The notes under the pieces were generated by a model that was not told where the DNA came from, ran no database searches, and saw only the letters and a program-made list of their open reading frames with translations. Source: 2-02-FULL-66-22 sp964576535 (GTDB lineage Bacteria > Methylomirabilota > Methylomirabilia > Methylomirabilales > 2-02-FULL-66-22). Taken from it: a DNA stretch of 36,125 bases. Shown piece after piece: positions 15,014 through 23,834 of this stretch. Numbering within the stretch: position 1 is the first letter of the stretch; each line of letters begins with the position of its first letter. The stretch lies in the NCBI GenBank assembly GCA_964576535.1, contig CAZNWB010000033.1:1-36125 (forward strand). The letters are read 5' to 3'. Made by a program: the position numbers and the translations under genes.

Positions 15014-15936
15014 TACTGCACCTCGGCGCGCCGCGAGACGCGCAGCATCAGGATGGCCATCACGAGGAGGACTGGCATGAGGAAGATGGCGATTGCCGCG
15101 CCCCGGCCGACGTCGCCGCCCAGGACCCCCTCCTGAAACGCCAGGCTGGCCAGGACGTGGGTGCTGTTGTACGGGCCGCCGCGGGTCAGCAGGTACACCA
15201 CGCTCATGTCCGTGAAGGTGAACACCGTCCCGAAGAGCGTGGCGACAGTCAGGATCGGCAGCATCATGGGGATCGTGACCTGGACGAGCTTGGCCACGAT
15301 CCCGGCGCCGTCAATGTCGGCTGCCTCGTGGATCTCGTGGGGAATGGAGGTGAGCCCCGCCAGGATGATCACCGTGGAGAAGGGGAGCATCCGCCAGATG
15401 TGAATGATGATGATGGCCATCATGCCCAGGGTCGTGTCCCCCAGCCAGTAGTACCACTCGCCGGGGCCGAAGTAGCCGGTGACCTTCAGGATCCAGTTGA
15501 CGACGCTGAACGTGGAATCGAAGATCCACAGCCAGCTGAGGGTCGCCAACGAGATGGGGGCCGCCCAGGGCAGCAGGATCGCGAAGCGCACCACGGATTT
15601 GCCCCAGAACCGCTGGTTCAGGGCCAGCGCCAGGATGTTGCCCAGCACGATGATGGTGAACTGCGAGGCAACGGTGAACACGAAGGTGTTCCACAGGGCT
15701 CGCTGGAACACCGGGCTCTTGATGACATTTCTGAAGTTCTGGAGCCCCACGAAGGAAAAGTCGAGGCTGCCGGCAGAGGAGTTGGTCAGGCTCAGGACGA
15801 GGGCCAGGAGGAACGGCACTGCCACGAGCAGGATGATGCACGCCATGGCAGGGGAGAGCAGGATGACCCCGAGTCGGCGGTCGGACCAGCGGATCCTCGA
15901 GCTCGATCTGCGGAGGCTGCCCAAAGAGTAACCCAT
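15013..15936 (-). CDS. ABC sugar-type permease, MalF/UgpA-like
   Basis: A 307-residue inner-membrane permease, first of a pair. It has a basic N-terminus, then six predicted helices and the EAA loop HEAADIDGAGIVAKLVQ followed by TIPMMLP near residues 205-230. It starts at ATG 15936 with only a weak GGGGAC upstream. It lies 176 bp downstream of its binding-protein gene, with a strong hairpin in between (16050-16086), and overlaps the next permease by one base. It presumably forms a heterodimeric channel with the product of 14150-15013. Confidence 0.94.
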   Translation of the reverse strand: MGYSLGSLRRSSSRIRWSDRRLGVILLSPAMACIILLVAVPFLLALVLSLTNSSAGSLDFSFVGLQNFRNVIKSPVFQRALWNTFVFTVASQFTIIVLGNILALALNQRFWGKSVVRFAILLPWAAPISLATLSWLWIFDSTFSVVNWILKVTGYFGPGEWYYWLGDTTLGMMAIIIIHIWRMLPFSTVIILAGLTSIPHEIHEAADIDGAGIVAKLVQVTIPMMLPILTVATLFGTVFTFTDMSVVYLLTRGGPYNSTHVLASLAFQEGVLGGDVGRGAAIAIFLMPVLLVMAILMLRVSRRAEVQ

Positions 15937-16049
15937 GTCCCCGGTACACCTGTCACCCTTGACCCCGGTCCGTACATGTCGTGGGTGGGGGAGGGTCGAT
16001 CACGTGAGGCCTGGGTGAGCGGGCGGGTCCCGGGACCCCATCAAAGACA

Positions 16050-16086
16050 AGCCGGCAGTGGGCAAAGCACCGCCCGCCTGCCGGCT
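16050..16086 (-). terminator. Hairpin between binding-protein and permease genes
   Basis: Arms agccggcag (16050-16058) and ctgccggct (16078-16086) are perfectly complementary, and an inner gggc/gccc pair extends the stem. It lies 26 bp past the stop of the binding-protein gene on the minus strand. No clear U-tract follows, so it may act as a partial terminator or as a 3' stabiliser that keeps binding-protein mRNA more abundant than permease mRNA, as in other ABC operons. Confidence 0.55.
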
Positions 16087-16112
16087 CGTGGGTGATTCAG
16101 AGACCGCCGAAG

Positions 16113-17546
16113 CTACCTGTCCTTGGACCCGCCGCCAACGAACCCCTTCTTCCGCCACTTGTTGAAGATCTCTTTGGTCCGGGTGTCGGCCTCGGCCAGG
16201 GCGTCCTTGGGTGACAGGGCGCCGGTCGCGGCCTTGGCGAACATGTCCGTGAGGACGTAGGTGTCGAACATCTCCCCTTCCGCCGGGTTGGCGTTTCCGG
16301 GATGCCCGAGGTTTGTGGACCACTTCTGCGAAGTCTCCAGGACCGCGAGCTTGTCGGCCGGCTTCGACCCGAAGGGGTCGTTGCGACACTGCTTGGCGAT
16401 CCAGGCCGCGCCTGATTCGATTTTCCTGTTCAGCGGCGTGCCTGGCTCCGCCACGGCGCCGTAGAAGGATGGGAAGTTATACAGCTTGCTGGCCAGCATC
16501 GAGTCTCGAGACGCATCCACCAGGGCTACGAGAAACTCCTTGGCCGTCTCCTGATTCTTCGAGGACTTCCACACCACATAGCCGCTCATGACGTGCTCGG
16601 AGGCCCACTGGATGCCCGTGGGCCCCTTGAGCGCCGGCGTGAAGAAAATGTCGTCCGCCACCGGCAGCTTGTTGTCCTGGGCCGTGCGGAAGGCCGAGAT
16701 TGAGTTGAGGATGTAGGAGGTTTCCCGGGCGTTGAGCGCCTGGTTATTGGAGGCCGCGTTCCAACTGAGGACGGCCCGGTTCATGCCGACGGCGTACAGC
16801 CGCTTCGTGTACTCGAGGGCCTGGAGCGTCTCGGGGGAGTTCAGCACCACATTGCCGTCTCGGTCCTGGATCGAGCCGCCGTGGCACCAGAGGATGGCCC
16901 GGGTCGCCATGTTGGAGTCGATGTCCTGCGAGAGACCGATGCCGATCGGGATCTGCATCTCGGGGAACTTCTTCTTGATCTCGGGTGCGGCCTTCACCAG
17001 GTCTTCCCAGGTCGCCGGGCCATTGGGCATTCCAATGCCGCTCCAGGCCGGCCTGAGGTAGTCGCCCGGATCCGGCACCCACATGTCAGAGAGGGCGAAT
17101 TGCTTCTTCGTAAACGAGTTGTACGTGCTGCGCTTCGCCAGCTCCACCTTCGGGCCATGTTTCGCCTCGAGCGTCCGCACAACGTCGCTGAGGTCAATGA
17201 CATGCTCCTCGAAGGCGCTGGCCAGAGCCATAAACATGTGAATGTCGTGGCCGGCCTGAGCCGCCACTTCCGCCGTGGCGCGCGGGACCACGTCGGCGAA
17301 AGACACGTGGTCAACGGTGACCTCGATTCCCTTGGCGGCCCCCCAATTCTTGGCCCAGGGGTCGAACCACTTGTCGTAGGCGGGAACGAAGTGGCTCCAT
17401 TGAAGGATCTTCAGCGTCTTGGTTTGCGCCCTGGCGCGGCCCGGGATGATGATGCCGGGGCCGATCCCCGCCGCCAAGACCCCGGCGCCGGTTACCTTGA
17501 GCAGGTCTCGCCGGGAGATACCTCCGTGCCTTTTCTTTTTCGCCAT
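16113..17546 (-). CDS. ABC extracellular solute-binding protein (family 1), Tat-exported
   Basis: A 477-residue periplasmic binding protein. The N-terminus has a twin-arginine signal (SRRDLLKVTG near residues 11-20) and a hydrophobic stretch ending in ARAQ. The mature part shows the type-1 solute-binding pattern: an opening strand KILQWSHF, VDHVSF, an interior GSIQDRDGNVVLNSPE region and a C-terminal helical section. ATG 17546 was chosen because GAGGAGGG sits directly before it. A promoter with perfect TTGACA lies about 110 bp upstream, so this gene heads its own unit with the two permeases downstream. It is not a close paralogue of the two tandem binding proteins at 19597-22441. Confidence 0.93.
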   Translation of the reverse strand: MAKKKRHGGISRRDLLKVTGAGVLAAGIGPGIIIPGRARAQTKTLKILQWSHFVPAYDKWFDPWAKNWGAAKGIEVTVDHVSFADVVPRATAEVAAQAGHDIHMFMALASAFEEHVIDLSDVVRTLEAKHGPKVELAKRSTYNSFTKKQFALSDMWVPDPGDYLRPAWSGIGMPNGPATWEDLVKAAPEIKKKFPEMQIPIGIGLSQDIDSNMATRAILWCHGGSIQDRDGNVVLNSPETLQALEYTKRLYAVGMNRAVLSWNAASNNQALNARETSYILNSISAFRTAQDNKLPVADDIFFTPALKGPTGIQWASEHVMSGYVVWKSSKNQETAKEFLVALVDASRDSMLASKLYNFPSFYGAVAEPGTPLNRKIESGAAWIAKQCRNDPFGSKPADKLAVLETSQKWSTNLGHPGNANPAEGEMFDTYVLTDMFAKAATGALSPKDALAEADTRTKEIFNKWRKKGFVGGGSKDR

Positions 17547-17656
17547 GGCACCCTCCTCATCCTTGCCCACCCTCTGAGTGGCCCCTCGCCCATCTCAGGG
17601 GTGGGTTGAATAGTGACCATCCGAGAATCCAGGCAGTGCGCGAAGAAACAGTCCAC

Positions 17657-17686
17657 TCTGTAGCACGGAGATCGGGGCACTGTCAA
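17657..17686 (-). promoter_or_regulatory. Promoter of the 16113-17546 transport unit
   Basis: Read on the minus strand: TTGACA (plus coordinates 17681-17686), an 18-bp spacer and TACAGA (17657-17662). It lies between the stop of the preceding permease and the start of the binding protein, separating the two ABC units transcriptionally. Confidence 0.6.
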
Positions 17687-17728
17687 GTCCAGGCCGGGTC
17701 TCAAGCCGGCTCTCATCACTGCCATCCC

Positions 17729-18565
17729 CTAGCCCTTGACTGCCCCGAAGGTGAGACCGGTGACGATGTGTCGCTGCATGATAAGCGTAAGCACGATGAC
17801 CGGAAGCGTGATCATCGTCGCGGCGGCGGCCAGGGGCCCCCAGTTGATCTCCTCGTACCCGATCATGTTGAAGACCGCGATGGGTAAGGTCCGCGTATTC
17901 CGGCCGGCCAGGATCACCGAGAACAAGAAGTTGTTCCAGGAGAAGATGAAGCTCAAGATGGACGTCGCAACGATCCCCGGCTTGACCAGGGGGACGGCAA
18001 CCCGCAAGAAGGCCCCGTAATAGGAGCAGCCGTCGATGAGGGCGGCATCCCGGAGTTCCGGCGGGATGTCCTCGAAGAAGCCGATCATGACCCAAATGAT
18101 GATGGGTAAGCCGACGACGAGATGGGTGAGGATGAGGGCCTGGTAGGTATCCACCATTCTCAGGTTGCGGAACAGGATGTACCAGGGGATGAGGTAGCTG
18201 ATGCCCGGGATGATGCGGGCCGCCAGGACGACGAGGGCCAGGCCACCCTGGCGCCAGTGCGCGATGCTGTAGGCCGCCGGCAGTCCCACGATCAGGCCCA
18301 ACAGGGTACACCCCGTGGCCACCACAAAGCTGTTCCAGGTGTAGAGGAGGAACGGGTGCTTCGCGAACACCTCGATGTAGCCCTTGAAGGTCACGGTGAA
18401 CCGAAAGAAACTCGGGGGATAACCCGCGGCCTCTATCTGGGGTTTCAGGGAAAGGGTGATCATCCAGTAGAAGACGAAGACCGTGGGGAGCATGACGATG
18501 ATGACGAGGGCATAGAACCCCATGCTCTTGAGCAGATTCCTCAGTCTCTTCCGCTGGACTACCAT
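17729..18565 (-). CDS. ABC sugar-type permease, MalG-like (second system)
   Basis: A 278-residue permease with six predicted helices. The EAA loop RDAALIDGCSYYGAFLRVAV plus PLVKPG sits near residues 173-198. The C-terminus HIVTGLTFGAVKG is typical of MalG-type subunits and nearly matches the FTVGAVKG end of the other MalG-like permease here. Its start overlaps the end of the preceding permease gene by 7 bp. A small stem (gccgg/ccggc, about 17693-17710) follows its stop and precedes the next promoter. Confidence 0.94.
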   Translation of the reverse strand: MVVQRKRLRNLLKSMGFYALVIIVMLPTVFVFYWMITLSLKPQIEAAGYPPSFFRFTVTFKGYIEVFAKHPFLLYTWNSFVVATGCTLLGLIVGLPAAYSIAHWRQGGLALVVLAARIIPGISYLIPWYILFRNLRMVDTYQALILTHLVVGLPIIIWVMIGFFEDIPPELRDAALIDGCSYYGAFLRVAVPLVKPGIVATSILSFIFSWNNFLFSVILAGRNTRTLPIAVFNMIGYEEINWGPLAAAATMITLPVIVLTLIMQRHIVTGLTFGAVKG

Positions 18566-19497
18566 CCCGTCCGTCTCACTTTCATGAGGATGAGGGAGGC
18601 ACCCATGACGATGGCGAACAGGGCCACGGCCATGGACGAGGCGTACCCCATGCTGAAATACGAGAAGGCCTGGGTGAACAGCAGGATGTTGATGGTCTCG
18701 GAGGAATTGGACGGCCCCCCCTGGGTCATTACGAAAATGATGTCGAAGGTTTTCAGGGCATCAATGGACCGGAAGAGGACGGCCACGATGATCGTCGGCC
18801 GCAGGAGGGGGAGCGTGATGTGCCAGAAGGACTGCAGGCCGCTGGCCCCGTCAATGAGGGCGGACTCGTAGGGCTCCTTCGGCAGGGCCGCCAGCCCGGC
18901 CAGGGCGATGAGCATGATGAGGGGTGTCCATTCCCAGACGTCCACCAGGGCCAGGGCGTAGAGGGCGGTCTGGCTGCTGTAGGTCCACTTGAACGGGGCC
19001 AGGCCGACCAGGCTCACCAGGTAGTTCATCACCCCCAACGTGGGGTGGTACATCATGACGAAGACCAGGGCGATCGCCGTGGGCGTCGCCATCATGGGCA
19101 GGATGGACAACGTCCGGGCGAGGCCGCGCCCCCAGAACTCCCGGTTGAACAGCACGGCCATGCCCACGCCCAGGACCGTCTCCACTGACACGGCCAGGAA
19201 GGTGAAGTACAGGGTGCGGAAGAACGCGTCGCGAAACCTCGGATCCCCAGTGAGGATCTGTTGATAATTGGCGAAGGCGATGAATTTTGGCGGCGTGAGA
19301 CTGGAAGCGAACCACTCCTGCAGGCTCATCCAGCCGGTATAGAAAACGGGATACACGATGATGAGGGCAACCGTGATGGCCGCGGGGGCGGGAAAGATGT
19401 AGCGCGCGTTCCGGTGGGCAAACCGCGACAGGCGAACGCCGATTCCCAACGGAGCCTCAGTGGTAGGCAAGTGGACGGCGCGGGTCCGATTCGCCAT
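18559..19497 (-). CDS. ABC sugar-type permease, MalF/UgpA-like (second system)
   Basis: A 312-residue permease. ATG 19497 was preferred over the longer frame because GGGGGGAGG lies upstream and the extra N-terminal codons coincide with a terminator-like hairpin. The first predicted helix follows a basic N-terminus (YIFPAPAAITVALIIVYPVF). The EAA loop YESALIDGASGLQSFWHI plus TLPLLRP lies near residues 205-230. It forms the channel pair with 17729-18565 and is served by one or both of the tandem binding proteins upstream. Confidence 0.94.
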   Translation of the reverse strand: MANRTRAVHLPTTEAPLGIGVRLSRFAHRNARYIFPAPAAITVALIIVYPVFYTGWMSLQEWFASSLTPPKFIAFANYQQILTGDPRFRDAFFRTLYFTFLAVSVETVLGVGMAVLFNREFWGRGLARTLSILPMMATPTAIALVFVMMYHPTLGVMNYLVSLVGLAPFKWTYSSQTALYALALVDVWEWTPLIMLIALAGLAALPKEPYESALIDGASGLQSFWHITLPLLRPTIIVAVLFRSIDALKTFDIIFVMTQGGPSNSSETINILLFTQAFSYFSMGYASSMAVALFAIVMGASLILMKVRRTGW

Positions 19498-19521
19498 TTC
19501 AGGCGGCCTCCCCCCTCTCGC

Positions 19522-19571
19522 AAAAAGAGCCCGGCCCTCCCGCCTTCTCACAGGCGATCGGCGGGAGGGCC
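19522..19571 (-). terminator. Terminator-like hairpin after the second tandem binding protein
   Basis: Perfect 12-bp arms (19533-19544 and 19560-19571, ggccctcccgcc and its complement) with a 15-base loop. On the minus strand a run of five T (19522-19526) follows. It lies 26 bp past the binding-protein stop and ahead of the permease gene, so it likely attenuates transcription into the permeases. Confidence 0.65.
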
Positions 19572-19596
19572 AGGTTCCTCCGAGGGGTGGGCGAGA

Positions 19597-20952
19597 CTAC
19601 TTCTCGGTCTTGTCCAGGAGTTCCTGGAATTCCTTGTGGGCCTGGGCCATGACGTCCGCCGACTTGGCGCCCTCGATGGCCTTCTGGATGGCCACCCCGA
19701 TGATGTCCCGGTACTGGGTAACGTCTACGATCTCCGGGAGACCGGCCCGGCCGATCTTCAGGCTCTCCAGGTAGGCGGTGTACCAGTCGGCCGGCATCTT
19801 GGGCTTGGCCTTTACCTCGGGGTCGTTCCAGGGTGAGACACGGCCGACCCCGACGCCTGCCAAAAGCTCCCGCGCGAAGTTCTTCTTGTTGGTGGCCCAC
19901 TGGATGAAGAAGTAGGCCGCCTCCTTGTTGCGGCTCTGGGACGTGATGGCCATGGCGTTGGTGAAGGTCGGCGCCACGGGGCCAGCCGGGCCCGCGGGGA
20001 GCACCGCGTAACCGACCTTGCCCACGATCTTGGACTTCGCCGGGTCCTCGAACTGGTTGGCGAAGTTCACACCGTCATAGTAGATAGCCACCTGGCCCTG
20101 CATGAAGGCCGAGCTGCACTCGTACCAGTTGAAGTTCACCACTCCGGGGGGACCAAAGCGCTTGAGCATGCCCGCATACCAGTCCATGGCCTTGACCCAC
20201 TCGGGTGTGTTCAGGGCGGATTTGCCGTCCGGCGTGAGGTACTTGCCCCCCATGTTGTAGATCACGTAGGCCCATGGGGTGGCATTCGCATTCTTCAGGC
20301 CACGGGCCACAAAGCCGTACATGCCGGGTGGACCGTGGAGCTTCTGGGCCTGATCCTCCAGCTCGGCCATGGTCTTGGGCGGTCGGAACCCTTTCTGCTG
20401 GAAGATGTCCTTCCGGTAAAAGAGCACGAAAGGATCCACGAACGTGGGGAGCCCGCTGATGGTCTTGTCGGGCTGGGTCACGTCCGCTCTGGCGCCGGCC
20501 GTGAAGTCGTTCCAGTCGTAGTCCGGGGCGGTCAGGCTCTTGTCCTCCAGGAACTTGTTCAGCGGCTGGAACCAGCCGGACTTCCATAGGCGGCGCTTCT
20601 CCACGTGCATGCTGGCGTGCCAGGCGTCGACACCGCCGGCGCCACCCGTCATTTCCACCGTGAACTTCTGGCGCCCCTGCACCTCGGGCAGCACCTCGTA
20701 CTTGGCCTTGATGCCGGTGAGGGACTCGAACTCCGGGATGTGCTTCACCATCTCATCCACGAAGGGGTGTTTATAGAGCAAGAGGTATAGCTCCTTCCCC
20801 TTGAACCGCTGCCAGTCGAAGGTCTGGGCGCGTGCCGGCGTGACCACGAAGGGGCCGAAGGCCACCCCGGCCGCCGCAGTCGCCCCCAGGCGAAGGACGT
20901 CCCGACGCGTCATATTCTGGGAACCGGCATTCTTTGGTTTCTGCCGCCTCAT
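19597..20952 (-). CDS. ABC solute-binding protein (family 1), tandem paralogue B
   Basis: A 451-residue Tat-exported binding protein: TRRDVLRLGATAAAG signal near residues 15-29 ending in ARAQ. Mature domains follow the type-1 pattern, including MHVEKRRLWKSGW, GLPTFVDPFVLFYRKDIF, YGFVARGLKNANA and WYECSSAFMQGQVAIYYDG (the ligand-side segment). By eye it is about two-thirds identical to the neighbouring 21083-22441 protein and shares its LDKTEK terminus, so the two arose by tandem duplication. A strong Shine-Dalgarno (GGGGAGGAGG) precedes ATG 20952. Divergence in the ligand region suggests different specificities feeding one permease pair. The substrate is not identifiable. Confidence 0.94.
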   Translation of the reverse strand: MRRQKPKNAGSQNMTRRDVLRLGATAAAGVAFGPFVVTPARAQTFDWQRFKGKELYLLLYKHPFVDEMVKHIPEFESLTGIKAKYEVLPEVQGRQKFTVEMTGGAGGVDAWHASMHVEKRRLWKSGWFQPLNKFLEDKSLTAPDYDWNDFTAGARADVTQPDKTISGLPTFVDPFVLFYRKDIFQQKGFRPPKTMAELEDQAQKLHGPPGMYGFVARGLKNANATPWAYVIYNMGGKYLTPDGKSALNTPEWVKAMDWYAGMLKRFGPPGVVNFNWYECSSAFMQGQVAIYYDGVNFANQFEDPAKSKIVGKVGYAVLPAGPAGPVAPTFTNAMAITSQSRNKEAAYFFIQWATNKKNFARELLAGVGVGRVSPWNDPEVKAKPKMPADWYTAYLESLKIGRAGLPEIVDVTQYRDIIGVAIQKAIEGAKSADVMAQAHKEFQELLDKTEK

Positions 20953-21082
20953 GTTGACCTCCTCCCCTCAAGTTGGTGAGACAAACCTACCCTGTCCTGC
21001 GCAACGTCCCCGTGAGGTGCGAGCCCGTCAAGACACGCGTCCGGAGATTTCCCCCCTCCCCCAGTTCGCCTTGCCGTGGAGG

Positions 21083-22441
21083 CTACTTCTCGGTCTTGTC
21101 CAGGACCTCCTGGAACTCCTTCTGGGCCTGGGCCAGGACATCGCTGGACTTGGCCCCCTCGATAGCCTTCTGGATGGCCACGCCGATGATGTCCCGGTAC
21201 TCCGTGACCGCCACGATCTCGGGCAGGCCCAGGCGGCCGATCTTCAGGCTGTCCACGTAGGCCTGCGACCAGTCCGCCGGCATCTTGGCCTTGGCCTTGA
21301 CCTCGGGGTCGTTCCAGACCGAGGTCCGGGCACTCCCCGTGCCGTCCAGCAGCTCCCTGACGGCGCTCCGCTTGCTGGTGGCCCACTGGGCGAAGAAGTA
21401 GGCTGGCCCCTGGTTCTTGCTCTGGGAGCTGATGGCCACCGCGTTGCCGAAGATGGGGGAGAAGTGCCCTCCGGGCCCGGCGGGCAGCACCGCATAGCCG
21501 ACCTTGCCCACGACCTTGGATTTCTCCTTGTCCTCGAACTGGCTGGCGAAGTTCACCCCGTCGTAGTACATCGCCACCTGGCCCTGCATGAAGGCGGCGC
21601 TGCACTCGTACCAGTTGAAGTTCACGACGCCGGGCGGGGCGAAGCGGCGGAGCATGCCGGCGTAGTAGTCCATGGCCTTGATCGCCTCGGGTGTGTCGAT
21701 GGAGGCCTTCCCGTCCTTGGTGAGGAAGTTGCCGCCCATGCTGAAGAGGACCCAGTCCCAGGCAGGAGCGTTGGCGTTCTTCAGGCCGCGGGCCACAAAT
21801 CCGTAAAGCCCAGGCGCGCTGTGGAACTTCTGCGCTTGCTCCTCCATCTCGGCCAGCGTCTTGGGTGGCTTCAGGCCCTTCTGCGCAAACAGGTCCTTCC
21901 GGTAGAACAGGATCCACGGGTCCACGAAGGCCGGCAGGCCGGAGATGCTGCCATCCGACTGGGTCGCGATCTGCTTGGCGCCCGCCGCCATGTCGTTCCA
22001 GTCGTAATCCGGCGCCGTCATCGTCGGGTCCTTCAGGAACTTGCTGACGTCGAAGTACCACCCCGACTTCCAGAACCGCCGCTTCTCCACGTGCATGCTG
22101 GTGTACCAGACGTCAATGCCCCCCGAGCCTGCCGTGAACTCCACCGTCAGTTTCTGCCGGGCCTGGATCTCGGGCAGATCCGCGAACTCCACCTTGATCC
22201 CGGTCTGCTTCTCGAAATCCGGCAGCATCTTTTCCATGGTGTCGGACCAGGGGTTCTTCGTAAACTGGATGAAGATCTTGCTCCCCTTGAACCGCTGCCA
22301 GTTGAACGCATCCGCGGCCCCGGCAACCCGCATCACGAACGGGCCGACCGCGGCCCCGGCGGCTGCGCCCGCCCCGTACCGCAGCAAATCCCGGCGCGTC
22401 ATTCCGACCCGCCCCGCCCCTGACCGCTTGTGATTTCTCAT
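21083..22441 (-). CDS. ABC solute-binding protein (family 1), tandem paralogue A
   Basis: A 452-residue Tat-exported binding protein (TRRDLLRYGAGAAAG near residues 15-29, predicted cleavage after AGAA). It is colinear with the downstream paralogue over its whole length, sharing blocks such as SMHVEKRR, TAPDYDWND, FVARGLKNANA, PPGVVNFNWYEC and YRDIIGVAIQKAIEGAK. GGAGGAGG lies before ATG 22441, and a promoter (22491-22519) precedes it. It is the first gene of the unit, so it is probably the most abundant product. The 130-bp gap to the second copy shows no clear promoter or terminator. Confidence 0.94.
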   Translation of the reverse strand: MRNHKRSGAGRVGMTRRDLLRYGAGAAAGAAVGPFVMRVAGAADAFNWQRFKGSKIFIQFTKNPWSDTMEKMLPDFEKQTGIKVEFADLPEIQARQKLTVEFTAGSGGIDVWYTSMHVEKRRFWKSGWYFDVSKFLKDPTMTAPDYDWNDMAAGAKQIATQSDGSISGLPAFVDPWILFYRKDLFAQKGLKPPKTLAEMEEQAQKFHSAPGLYGFVARGLKNANAPAWDWVLFSMGGNFLTKDGKASIDTPEAIKAMDYYAGMLRRFAPPGVVNFNWYECSAAFMQGQVAMYYDGVNFASQFEDKEKSKVVGKVGYAVLPAGPGGHFSPIFGNAVAISSQSKNQGPAYFFAQWATSKRSAVRELLDGTGSARTSVWNDPEVKAKAKMPADWSQAYVDSLKIGRLGLPEIVAVTEYRDIIGVAIQKAIEGAKSSDVLAQAQKEFQEVLDKTEK

Positions 22442-22490
22442 GGCCTCCTCCTATCCCTCCCGCTAACGATGCCTCCGTCGAGTTGCATTC

Positions 22491-22519
22491 AAGCTATCCA
22501 GTCCCCATCCCCGTGTCAA
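22491..22519 (-). promoter_or_regulatory. Promoter of the tandem binding-protein unit
   Basis: On the minus strand: TTGACA (22514-22519), a 17-bp spacer and TAGCTT (22491-22496), 49 bp before the start codon at 22441. It lies in the 115-bp gap after dctM, separating the TRAP and ABC units. Confidence 0.62.
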
Positions 22520-22556
22520 CCCCTTTCCACCTGGCGGGCCTCCTCCCACGCGCACG

Positions 22557-23834
22557 TCACCCGAAGATCACGCGGGGCAGGAAGAGCACCAGCTCGGGAA
22601 AGACCGTGATCAGGAGCAGCACGACGATCAGCGGCACCAGGAATGGTGCCGTCGCCCGCGCCACCTCCTCGAAGGGAAGCTTGGCCACACGCGACACCAC
22701 GAACAGCACGATGCCCACTGGCGGCGTGAGCGTCCCGATCATGAGATTCAGGACGACGACCAAGCCGAAATGCACCGGGTCGATGCCCACGGCCTTGATC
22801 ACCGGCATGAACACCGGGATGAGGACGATCAGGGCCGCCAGGGCCTCCATGAAGCAGCCGACGATGAGCAGGAACACATTGATGAGCAGCAGGATGACGA
22901 GGGGGTTCTGCGTCGTCCCCAGGATCCAGGCCCCGAGCTGCTGCGGGACCTGCGCCCGGGCCAGCACCCAGCCGAAGAGCGAGGCGGTCATCACGAGCAT
23001 GAGGACGACCGCGTTCGTCTCCACCGTGTCCAGAAAGATCTTCGGCAGGTCCCGCCAGGACAGCTCGCGGTAGACGAAGAGGCCCAGGGCGAGGGCGTAG
23101 GCTGCGGCCGCGAACGCCGCCTCGGTCGGGGTAAAGACTCCGGCCATCATCCCGCCGAACAGGATCACGGGGGTCATGAGGGAGAGCAACGCCTTCCGGG
23201 TTTTCGTGACGAACTCCCGGAGGGTGGGCGCGCGGTGCGCCCCGAAACCCCGCTTCTGGGCCATCCAGCGGATCTGAACCATGAGGGCGGCCGCCATGAG
23301 GAACCCCGGAATGAACCCGCCGGCAAAGAGCCGTCCGATCGAGACGTCCGCGATGACCCCGTAGATGAGCAGCGGGACGCTGGGGGGGATGATGGGCCCG
23401 ATGGTGGCCGAGGCCGCGGTCACCGCGGCCGAGAAGGCAAGGGGATACCCCTCGTCCGTCATGGCCTTGATCTCGATGGTCCCGAGGCCCGCGGCATCCG
23501 CCACGGCCGACCCCGACATCCCGGCGAAGATTACGCTGCCGATGACGTTCACGTGGGCGAGCCCCCCGCGGAACCGGCCGGCCAGGCACTCGCAGAAATC
23601 ATAGATGCGCTTCGTGATCCCGGCCGAGTTCATGGCCATACCCGTCAGCATGAAGAAGGGGGCGGCGAGCAGGGGAAAGGAATTGGCCGAGGCCGTCAGG
23701 CGCTGGGGGATGGACAGCAGGATCTCCCCGTTGGCCCAGAGGTACATCAGGCAGGAGAACCCCATGCTGATGAAAAGGGGCATCCCCAGCGCCATGAGCC
23801 CCAGCCAGACCCACATCATCGGCCCAACGGTCAT
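22557..23834 (-). CDS. dctM: TRAP transporter large permease (DctM)
   Basis: A 425-residue, strongly hydrophobic subunit of about 12 helices that carries out sodium-coupled transport of an organic acid together with DctQ. Family motifs include the FFMLTGMAMNSAGITKRIYD region near residues 60-80, GGLAHVNVIGSVIFAGMSGSA (about 90-110), AASATIGPIIPPSVPLLIYG (about 135-155) and, near the C-terminus, LTPPVGIVLFV. ATG 23834 overlaps the DctQ stop as ATGA, so translation is coupled. Length is normal. The operon order dctP-dctQ-dctM is standard. Confidence 0.95.
   Translation of the reverse strand: MTVGPMMWVWLGLMALGMPLFISMGFSCLMYLWANGEILLSIPQRLTASANSFPLLAAPFFMLTGMAMNSAGITKRIYDFCECLAGRFRGGLAHVNVIGSVIFAGMSGSAVADAAGLGTIEIKAMTDEGYPLAFSAAVTAASATIGPIIPPSVPLLIYGVIADVSIGRLFAGGFIPGFLMAAALMVQIRWMAQKRGFGAHRAPTLREFVTKTRKALLSLMTPVILFGGMMAGVFTPTEAAFAAAAYALALGLFVYRELSWRDLPKIFLDTVETNAVVLMLVMTASLFGWVLARAQVPQQLGAWILGTTQNPLVILLLINVFLLIVGCFMEALAALIVLIPVFMPVIKAVGIDPVHFGLVVVLNLMIGTLTPPVGIVLFVVSRVAKLPFEEVARATAPFLVPLIVVLLLITVFPELVLFLPRVIFG

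Noticed and set aside
20801..22423. A 540-codon plus-strand frame across the two binding-protein genes
   Set aside because: It is antisense to two confidently identified genes, and its composition (Leu/His/Arg/Gly) is typical of GC-rich shadow frames.
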